DNA from: CAZPFP01 sp964585895
Lineage (GTDB): Bacteria; Patescibacteriota; Microgenomatia; PFEM01; JAHIFH01
Assembly (NCBI GenBank): GCA_964585895.1
Contig: CAZPFP010000006.1
Location: 1 to 21,915 of the forward strand
DNA length: 21,915 nt
Direction: 5' to 3'
Part shown: piece after piece, positions 1-5,173 of the stretch
How the letters are laid out: the number at the start of each line of letters is the position of its first letter
Position numbering within the stretch: position 1 is the stretch's first letter
Program-made: the position numbers and the translations under genes
Notes under the pieces: generated by a model
Seen by the model: only the letters and a program-made list of their open reading frames with translations
Database searches by the model: none
What the model was told of the DNA's origin: nothing

Positions 1-2
1 GA

Positions 3-227
3 GGGTTTGATGTTGACGCTACTATCGCTATTCTTGATCTAGTAAACAACATCAAGGAAGCATTTTCCAATGCCAACTTTGAAGCTAAAAGACATTACTT
101 GTCTATATTCTTTGAAAGGATAGAAGTGAGGGATAAAAAGATAGCAAAAGTAATCTATACGCCCTTATTCCAAAACCTTATAGATGCTCATAAAGTTAGA
201 ATAAGGACTAACTTGCTCCGCCAGTAG
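3..227 (+). CDS. C-terminal end of a large serine recombinase (5' truncated by the window)
   Basis: An open frame enters from the window edge and gives 74 residues before TAG. It contains NIKEAFSNANFEAKRHYLS, then FFERIEVRDKKI, VIYTPLFQNLID and a final KVRIRTN. This succession (helix, 'AKRHYL..FFERI.V.DKKI', 'YTPL...L') matches the C-terminal end of large serine recombinases/resolvase-like integrases common in Patescibacteria. The catalytic serine domain lies outside the window, so activity cannot be judged. It is the only gene here on the plus strand and converges on rpsJ, 21 bases away. Its last three codons and stop lie inside a tRNA 3'-end remnant read antisense, so its terminus may have been set by the attachment site rather than by the original gene. 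Family assignment rests on recalled similarity. Confidence 0.75.
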   Translation, partial: GFDVDATIAILDLVNNIKEAFSNANFEAKRHYLSIFFERIEVRDKKIAKVIYTPLFQNLIDAHKVRIRTNLLRQ

Positions 228-236
228 GACTCGAAC
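216..236 (-). other. tRNA 3'-end remnant, candidate recombinase attachment (att) core
   Basis: On the minus strand these bases read GTTCGAGTCCTAC then TGGCGGAG. This fits a T-loop (TTCGAGT), the 3' half of the T-stem (CCTAC), a 7-base acceptor 3' strand (TGGCGGA) and discriminator G. The 5' T-stem half that should precede it (GTAGG) is absent; AT-rich sequence sits there instead, so no complete tRNA can fold. An acceptor end of TGGCGGA plus G resembles bacterial tRNA-Asn, an inference from memory. No CCA is encoded after it. The position, at the end of a serine recombinase gene, suggests an att core or its scar. Confidence 0.6.
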
Positions 237-248
237 AAATACTAAAAA

Positions 249-557
249 CTACATCTTTATCTCAATATCCACACCCGCGGGAAGATCAAGATGCATCAAA
301 GAGTCAATCGTTTTACCGGTTGGTTCAAGAATATCAATTAAACGTTTGTGGGTTAGAATTTGGAATTGTTCACGAGCATCTTTGTCGGTATGAGGACTGG
401 TGGTAACGGTAATTAATTTACGGTGAGTGGGAAGAGGCACGGGACCAACTACCTTGGCACCAGTGGCTAAGGCTGTTTCTAGGATTTTTTCGCAACTCTC
501 ATCAATGACTCGATGATCGTATGCTTTTAAACGTACCCTTATTCTGCCTTTTGGCAT
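249..557 (-). CDS. rpsJ: Small-subunit ribosomal protein S10 (uS10)
   Basis: The 102-residue product matches uS10 in length and sequence. It opens with MPKGRIRVRLKAYDHRVID, has the TGAKVVGPVPLPT segment, and ends with the conserved REQFQILTHKRLIDI block. S10 sits in the 30S head and in other bacteria pairs with NusB in antitermination. The start is ATG at 557, six bases after the tuf stop, with only a weak purine stretch (AAGAGA) before it, so translation is probably coupled to tuf. It is the last gene of the str-type cluster in this window. The usual continuation of the S10 operon (rplC, rplD and so on) is not found; a recombinase and tRNA remnant follow instead. No terminator is visible after its stop. 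Confidence 0.97.
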   Translation of the reverse strand: MPKGRIRVRLKAYDHRVIDESCEKILETALATGAKVVGPVPLPTHRKLITVTTSPHTDKDAREQFQILTHKRLIDILEPTGKTIDSLMHLDLPAGVDIEIKM

Positions 558-563
558 TATCTC

Positions 564-1754
564 TTAAGCAACAATTTTACTAATCACTCCCGCGCCGACG
601 GTGTGTCCACCTTCACGGATAGCAAAGTGAAAACCGTCTTCCATTGCGACTGGTTGAATGAGCTTGATTTTCATCTTGGCATTATCACCAGGCATCACCA
701 TCTCCACGCCTTTTGGGAGAGTTACTTCACCGGTTACATCCGTAGTTCGAACATAAAATTGAGGCTTATAGCCACTAAAGAATGGGGTGTGACGACCACC
801 CTCTTCTTTGGTCAAAATATAGACCTCGGCCTCAAATTCCTGATGAGGCTTAATTGAACCGGGCTTGGATAAGACTTGACCACGTTCAACATCTTTTTTC
901 TCAATTCCCCGAAGAAGAATACCAATATTGTCACCGGCCACGCCTTCATCAAGAATCTTGCGGAACATCTCCACTCCGGTAACCACTGTCTTCTGGGTAT
1001 CACGCAAGCCGACAATTTCCAATTCCTCGCCAACTTTAATCTTACCTCTTTCGACTCGACCAGTGACCACCGTTCCCCGCCCTTTAATCGAGAAAACATC
1101 CTCGATAGGCATTAAAAAGGGTTTATCCAAGGGACGCTTGGGTGTGGGAATGTTTTCATCAACTGCTTTCATTAGTTCAAGAATGGCTTTCTTAGACTCT
1201 TCATCACCCTCAAGAGCCTTAGTAGCAGAACCTCGAATAATCGGAACTTTATCTCCGGGGAATTTATACTTGGTCAAAAGCTCTCGGATTTCCATCTCGA
1301 CTAAGTCAATCATTTCTTTATCTTGAACCAGGTCGGTTTTATTAAGGAAAACAACAATGGCAGGCACGTCAACCTGGCGAGCCAGAAGAATGTGTTCCCG
1401 TGTTTGAGGCATAGGTCCATCATCAGCCGCCACCACCAGAATGGCACCATCCATCTGAGCCGCTCCCGTAATCATATTCTTAATATAGTCCTTGTGTCCG
1501 GGACAATCGATATGAGCGTAGTGGCGTTTTTCCGTTTCATACTCAATATGAGAAATAGAAATTGTCAAACCCCGTTCTTTCTCTTCCGGAGCATTATCAA
1601 TTTCATCAAATTTAATAAACTTGGTGCCGGTTTTGGCTTCATCTAATACCAAAGTAATCGCTGAAGTTAAAGTGGTTTTACCGTGATCAACGTGACCAAT
1701 TGTCCCAATGTTAATATGGGGTTTTTTTCTTTCAAATTTTGCTTTTTCTGCCAT
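564..1754 (-). CDS. tuf: Translation elongation factor Tu
   Basis: The 396-residue EF-Tu is full length. It delivers aminoacyl-tRNA to the ribosome as a GTP complex. The GTPase motifs are all present: P-loop GHVDHGKT (20-27), switch I RGLTI (61-65), DCPGH (83-87), NKTD (138-141) and SAT (176-178). The beta-barrel domains follow, with GRGTVVTGRVERG and a normal C-terminus that includes EGGHTVGAGVI. The base-recognition motif is NKTD, where many bacteria have NKCD or NKVD. The start is ATG at 1754, with a good Shine-Dalgarno sequence (AGGAGA) six bases upstream. It lies 50 bases downstream of fusA, and that gap holds a plausible promoter of its own, so tuf may be transcribed both with fusA and separately. 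Confidence 0.98.
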   Translation of the reverse strand: MAEKAKFERKKPHINIGTIGHVDHGKTTLTSAITLVLDEAKTGTKFIKFDEIDNAPEEKERGLTISISHIEYETEKRHYAHIDCPGHKDYIKNMITGAAQMDGAILVVAADDGPMPQTREHILLARQVDVPAIVVFLNKTDLVQDKEMIDLVEMEIRELLTKYKFPGDKVPIIRGSATKALEGDEESKKAILELMKAVDENIPTPKRPLDKPFLMPIEDVFSIKGRGTVVTGRVERGKIKVGEELEIVGLRDTQKTVVTGVEMFRKILDEGVAGDNIGILLRGIEKKDVERGQVLSKPGSIKPHQEFEAEVYILTKEEGGRHTPFFSGYKPQFYVRTTDVTGEVTLPKGVEMVMPGDNAKMKIKLIQPVAMEDGFHFAIREGGHTVGAGVISKIVA

Positions 1755-1773
1755 ATTTTTCTCCTGTTAAATT

Positions 1774-1802
1774 ATTTTACCTAATCCTGAGATATTTTAC
1801 AA
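1774..1802 (-). promoter_or_regulatory. Candidate tuf promoter
   Basis: On the minus strand TTGTAA (1797-1802) and TAAAAT (1774-1779) are separated by exactly 17 bases, matching the sigma-70 consensus at 4/6 and 5/6 positions. Transcription would start near 1767, just upstream of the tuf Shine-Dalgarno sequence (1760-1765). This is pattern matching in an AT-rich gap, so moderate support only. Confidence 0.4.
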
Positions 1803-1804
1803 GA

Positions 1805-3928
1805 TTATTTTTCTTTTTGCAAGCCCTGTTTGGCTTCAACAATTTTTTCGGTAATATTAACCGGCACTTCTTGATAATGATAGAACTCCATGTAAAAGCT
1901 GGCACGACCTTGAGTCATACTTCTAAGAGCGGTAGCGTAACCAGGCACTTCTGCTAAAGGCACTAAAGCAGTAATCACCCGAATATTGCCTCGGGTATCT
2001 GTTCCCTGAATTTGAGCACGTTTACTGGATAAATCACCAATAACATCCCCCATAAATTCTTCAGGGGTGGTCACCTCCAGCTTCATAATCGGCTCTAAAA
2101 GAATTAAACCTGCTTGTCTGACTGCTTCTTGAAAACCGGCTGAACCAGCAATTTTAAAGGCAATGTCTGAAGAGTCAACCTCGTGATAGCTACCATCATA
2201 AACCGCCACCGCCACATCAGTCACCGGATAGCCAGCCAAAACACCTTTTTCCATTGCCTCTTTGACTCCCTTTTCAATCGCGGGAATATAAACAGAAGGA
2301 ATAGCCGTACCCCGAATCTCGTTAGTAAATTTAAAACCCTCTCCTTGACCTAACGGTTCAACCCGAAGAAAACAATGTCCGTATTGCCCCCTCCCGCCAG
2401 ACTGGTGAATGTATTTCCCTTCTCCTTTGGCTATCTTGGTAATCGTCTCCTTATAGGCAACCTGAGGTCGACCAGTATTAGCTTCGACATTAAACTCGCG
2501 CCTCATTCGGTCAACAATAATTTCCAGATGCAGCTCACCCATACCAGAAATAATCGTTTGGCCTGTTTCCCGATCAGATTTGATTCGAAAGGTAGGGTCT
2601 TCTTCAGAAAGACGATTAAGAGCCAAACCAAGCTTTTCTTGATCAGCTCGCGTCTTAGGTTCAATTGCTAAGGAAATAACTGGCTCAGGAAAAGTAATTG
2701 ATTCTAAAATAATTGGTTTATCTTTATCACAAAGAGTATCACCAGTGGTGGTTTCCTTTAAGCCAACAATGGCAATAATCTCCCCCGCTTCGGCAGAATC
2801 AATTTGTTCCCGATTATTAGCGTGCATCAAGAGCAACCTACCCGCTCTTTCAGACCGATTCTCGCTACTATTATAAATTCCTTGCCCCGCCTCTAATTGA
2901 CCTGAATAAATCCGGACATAAGTCAACCGCCCCACATGAGGATCGGTCTGAACTTTGAAAGCCAGGGCGGTAAGGGATCCTTGAGCATCACAAGGTCGAA
3001 CTTCTTGCTTATTAGTCTTAGGATTAGTACCCTCTATCGCCGGCACATCAAGAGGATTGGGGAGAAAATCAACCACGCCATCTAAAACCGGTTGTACTCC
3101 CTTATTACGTAAAGAGGCACCAGTGTAAACTGGAACAAGTTGGTTAGCAATCGTGGCCTGACGAATACCGGCTTTTAATTCCTCTATGTCTATTTCCTCG
3201 CTCCGTAAGAATTTCTCAGTCAGTTTGTCATCAGACTCTGCTACTAGTTCAATTAATTCTTCTCGATATTTTTTAGCCTGATCAACCAAGTCAATAGGAA
3301 TTTCTTTTGTCTCAGGCTTTTCCCCTTTTGGATCTTTTTTATCATTCCAAACTAAAGCTTTCTGTCTAAGAATATCAATCACCCCGACAAAATCCTTTTC
3401 GCTGCCAATAGGCATAGTAAGAACAATTGGCTTAGCTCCCAAGCGGTCCTTAATCATTCCCACTGTCCGTTTGAAATCAGCTCCTAATTTATCCATCTTG
3501 TTAATAAAACAGAGCCGGGGAACTTGATAACCGTCAGCCTGATGCCAAACTTTTTCTGATTGGGACTGAACGCCTTCTTCAGCATCAAAAACAACAATCC
3601 CGCCGTCTAGAACCCGTAAAGAACGTTCCACTTCAGCGGTAAAATCAATGTGACCGGGGGTATCAATAATATTAATCCGGTGGTCGCGCCAAAAAGTAGT
3701 GGTAGCGGCAGACATAATCGTAATCCCTCTCTCTTTCTCCTGTTCCATCCAATCCATTTGAGTCGTCCCCTCATCAATATCGCCAATTTTGTAACTTTTG
3801 CCAGTATAATAGAGCACCCGCTCGGTAGTAGTTGTTTTCCCGGCATCAATATGGGCAATAATACCAATGTTCCGAACTTTTTCAATCGGAACTTTCCTTT
3901 TTTTAGCTGTTTCGTTTTTTTCTGCCAT
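1805..3928 (-). CDS. fusA: Translation elongation factor G
   Basis: The 707-residue EF-G catalyses GTP-dependent ribosomal translocation and, with RRF, ribosome recycling. GTPase motifs are intact: AHIDAGKT (25-32), RGITI in switch I (67-71), DTPGH (89-93) and NKMD (143-146). Domain III is marked by GMGELHLEI, domain IV by GRGQYGHC, and domain V by EPIMKLEVTTPEEFMGDVIGDL. Length is typical. The start is ATG at 3928. No strong Shine-Dalgarno sequence precedes it; the nearest purine-rich bases (AGGCG) are about 16 bases upstream, in the last copy of a tandem repeat. It lies downstream of rpsG but is separated by 219 bases holding a terminator, a candidate promoter and three repeats, so it is probably expressed at least partly independently of rpsL-rpsG. 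Confidence 0.98.
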   Translation of the reverse strand: MAEKNETAKKRKVPIEKVRNIGIIAHIDAGKTTTTERVLYYTGKSYKIGDIDEGTTQMDWMEQEKERGITIMSAATTTFWRDHRINIIDTPGHIDFTAEVERSLRVLDGGIVVFDAEEGVQSQSEKVWHQADGYQVPRLCFINKMDKLGADFKRTVGMIKDRLGAKPIVLTMPIGSEKDFVGVIDILRQKALVWNDKKDPKGEKPETKEIPIDLVDQAKKYREELIELVAESDDKLTEKFLRSEEIDIEELKAGIRQATIANQLVPVYTGASLRNKGVQPVLDGVVDFLPNPLDVPAIEGTNPKTNKQEVRPCDAQGSLTALAFKVQTDPHVGRLTYVRIYSGQLEAGQGIYNSSENRSERAGRLLLMHANNREQIDSAEAGEIIAIVGLKETTTGDTLCDKDKPIILESITFPEPVISLAIEPKTRADQEKLGLALNRLSEEDPTFRIKSDRETGQTIISGMGELHLEIIVDRMRREFNVEANTGRPQVAYKETITKIAKGEGKYIHQSGGRGQYGHCFLRVEPLGQGEGFKFTNEIRGTAIPSVYIPAIEKGVKEAMEKGVLAGYPVTDVAVAVYDGSYHEVDSSDIAFKIAGSAGFQEAVRQAGLILLEPIMKLEVTTPEEFMGDVIGDLSSKRAQIQGTDTRGNIRVITALVPLAEVPGYATALRSMTQGRASFYMEFYHYQEVPVNITEKIVEAKQGLQKEK

Positions 3929-3932
3929 GGTC

Positions 3933-4076
3933 TAATTTCGAGCGCCTGCGAGAAACAAGGTTCTGAGCGAAGCTCAGGTTCTTAATTCGAGCTTGCGAGA
4001 AACAAGGTTCTGAGCGAAGCTCAGGTTCTTAATTCGAGCTTGCGAGAAACAAGGTTCTGAGCGAAGCTCAGGTTCT
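3933..4076 (-). repeat. Three tandem ~47-base repeats in the fusA leader
   Basis: Two identical 47-base copies (3983-4029 and 4030-4076) and a third, 50-base copy (3933-3982) lie head to tail. The third copy, next to the fusA ATG, carries changes near GCGCCTGCG. On the minus strand each unit contains CTGAGCTTCGCTCAG, a perfect 6-bp stem with a 3-base loop. In addition AAGCTC of one 47-base unit can pair with GAGCTT of the same or the next unit, which would exclude the first hairpin. The array lies between the candidate fusA promoter and the fusA start, so it would form nearly the whole mRNA leader. There are no spacers between units. Confidence 0.9.
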
Positions 4077-4077
4077 T

Positions 4078-4086
4078 ATTGTATCA
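4078..4086 (-). promoter_or_regulatory. Candidate extended -10 promoter for fusA-tuf-rpsJ
   Basis: The minus strand reads TGATACAAT, an extended -10 element (TGn followed by TACAAT, 5/6 match). It sits just downstream of the rpsG terminator and just upstream of the first tandem repeat. A -35 is poor (a T-rich stretch about 17 bases upstream, overlapping the terminator's T-run). Its logic depends on the terminator being real. Confidence 0.4.
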
Positions 4087-4100
4087 ATTTTTAGACAAAC

Positions 4101-4130
4101 AAAAAACCGCTTCTCTTGAGAAGCAGGTTT
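4101..4130 (-). terminator. Intrinsic terminator after rpsG
   Basis: The minus strand reads AAACC, a single bulged T, GCTTCTC, a short AA loop, GAGAAGC and GGTTT, followed by TTTGTTTG. This is a 12-bp stem with one bulge and a following T-rich tract, starting 18 bases after the rpsG stop codon. It would end most rpoBC-rpsLG transcripts, or act as an attenuator before fusA. The geometry is that of a rho-independent terminator. Confidence 0.75.
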
Positions 4131-4147
4131 GCTTCAAGATTAAAAAC

Positions 4148-4624
4148 TCACCACCTAAAATGAGCAAATGCTCGATTGGCATCGGCGACTTTATGAATCT
4201 CTTGCTTTCTAGCCACTGCCCCGCCTTGTTTATTGGCGGCATCCATTAATTCGGCAGCGAGTTTCTCATAAAAATGGTGGTACTCCTTGTTGGGTCTTGC
4301 TTGGGCAGCCTGAATAAGCCAACGAATGGCTAGTGATTCTCGCCTATCACCCCGGACGGGTATCGGCACCTGATAAGAAGCCCCGCCCACTCTTCGCGGC
4401 CGGACTTCCATCTTTGGCTTAATATTCTCCAAGGCTTTTTGAAAAACCTCCAGGGGATTTTCTTTAGTTTCTTTCTCAACCAATTCAAAAGCTTTATAAA
4501 CATGCTTTTGGGCGACAGTCTTTTTACCCTGGTGCATGACCCGATTAATCAACCGGGTCATGATTCGGCTTTGATAAATTTCATCAGGAGCAATGATTCT
4601 TTTAGGCGCTCTCTTACCCCTCAT
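4148..4624 (-). CDS. rpsG: Small-subunit ribosomal protein S7 (uS7)
   Basis: The 158-residue product matches uS7, the primary 16S rRNA 3'-domain binder that nucleates assembly of the 30S head. Recognisable blocks are MRGKRAPKRIIAPDEIYQS, the MHQGKKTVAQKHVYKAFE helix region, ENIKPKMEVRPRRVGGASYQ with the conserved VGGA(S/T)YQVP beta-hairpin, and AIRWLIQAAQ. It ends HKVADANRAFAHFRW. The start is ATG at 4624, overlapping the end of rpsL by 11 bases. A perfect Shine-Dalgarno sequence (AGGAGG, five bases before the ATG) lies within the rpsL C-terminal tail codons, so it is well translated as a coupled gene. A strong terminator follows it. S7 is the classic autogenous repressor of the str operon in E. 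coli; no matching binding site was identified here. Confidence 0.97.
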   Translation of the reverse strand: MRGKRAPKRIIAPDEIYQSRIMTRLINRVMHQGKKTVAQKHVYKAFELVEKETKENPLEVFQKALENIKPKMEVRPRRVGGASYQVPIPVRGDRRESLAIRWLIQAAQARPNKEYHHFYEKLAAELMDAANKQGGAVARKQEIHKVADANRAFAHFRW

Positions 4625-5123
4625 TCTCGCCTCCTTTGGCTTCTGGTTTTCCTTCAGTTTTCTCCTTAGACTCTTCTGTCTTTTCCCCGCCTGGACCAGC
4701 CACTGCTGCTATCGTTCCACCCTTTCTTGTTCCGTATCTAGAACGGGCTTTTTTTCGTCCCTCAACCCCAGACGTATCAAATTTCCCCCGAACAATATGA
4801 TATTTTACTCCTGGCAAGTCTCTTACCCGTCCGCCTCGAACCAAAACCATCGCGTGCTCAGCTAAGTTGTGTCCTTCACCAGGAATATAAGCAGTGATTT
4901 CTTTTTTATTAGATAAGCGCACTCGGGCCACTTTTCTTAAAGCCGAGTTAGGTTTCTTGGGAGGCATAGTCTTAACATGAAGGACTACTCCTCGCTTAAA
5001 AGGACTGGTGGTTTCTGCCATCCGCCGATCTTTGGCACTAAAAGCCTTCCGCAAAGCAGCGGCTTTAATTTTCTTCTTCGTTTTTTTTCTGCCCTTACGG
5101 ACTAACTGACTTACTCTCGGCAT
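4614..5123 (-). CDS. rpsL: Small-subunit ribosomal protein S12 (uS12) with N-terminal insert and acidic/basic C-terminal tail
   Basis: S12 shapes the decoding centre of the 30S subunit. The core is clear: MPPKKPNSALRKVARVRL (53-70), PGEGHNLAEH and LVRGGRVRDLPGVKYHIVRG. At 169 residues it is longer than the usual 124 or so. About 14 residues are inserted near the lysine-rich N-terminus, and a charged tail rich in Lys, Glu and Gly covers roughly 143-169. The aspartate methylthiolated in E. coli (Asp88) is conserved as Asp102. The residue before it is Arg101, where E. coli has the streptomycin-site Lys; the other streptomycin-site lysine (Lys56) is kept. The ATG at 5123 has no Shine-Dalgarno sequence and lies nine bases from a -10 element, suggesting a leaderless transcript. 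Confidence 0.97.
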   Translation of the reverse strand: MPRVSQLVRKGRKKTKKKIKAAALRKAFSAKDRRMAETTSPFKRGVVLHVKTMPPKKPNSALRKVARVRLSNKKEITAYIPGEGHNLAEHAMVLVRGGRVRDLPGVKYHIVRGKFDTSGVEGRKKARSRYGTRKGGTIAAVAGPGGEKTEESKEKTEGKPEAKGGENEG

Positions 5124-5132
5124 AGGTTTTTA

Positions 5133-5141
5133 ATTCTACCA
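5133..5141 (-). promoter_or_regulatory. Candidate extended -10 promoter for rpsL-rpsG
   Basis: In the 50-base gap after rpoC the minus strand reads TGGTAGAAT, an extended -10 (TGn plus TAGAAT, 5/6). The -35 region is only a T-run 16-17 bases upstream. The -10 hexamer ends nine bases from the rpsL ATG, so the mRNA would carry a 5' UTR of zero to about three bases. Confidence 0.45.
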
Positions 5142-5173
5142 TAAATTCAAGCTGAAAAAAAGCGGATAACGCC

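Noticed and set aside
212..248. Complete tRNA gene next to rpsJ
   Set aside because: Only the T-loop, 3' T-stem half and acceptor 3' strand are present; the remaining cloverleaf is missing.
928..1326. 132-residue plus-strand frame opposite tuf
   Set aside because: Antisense to a highly conserved EF-Tu region, with no recognisable protein features.
3933..4076. CRISPR array
   Set aside because: The three units are directly adjacent with no spacers and no cas genes are near, so this is a tandem repeat.
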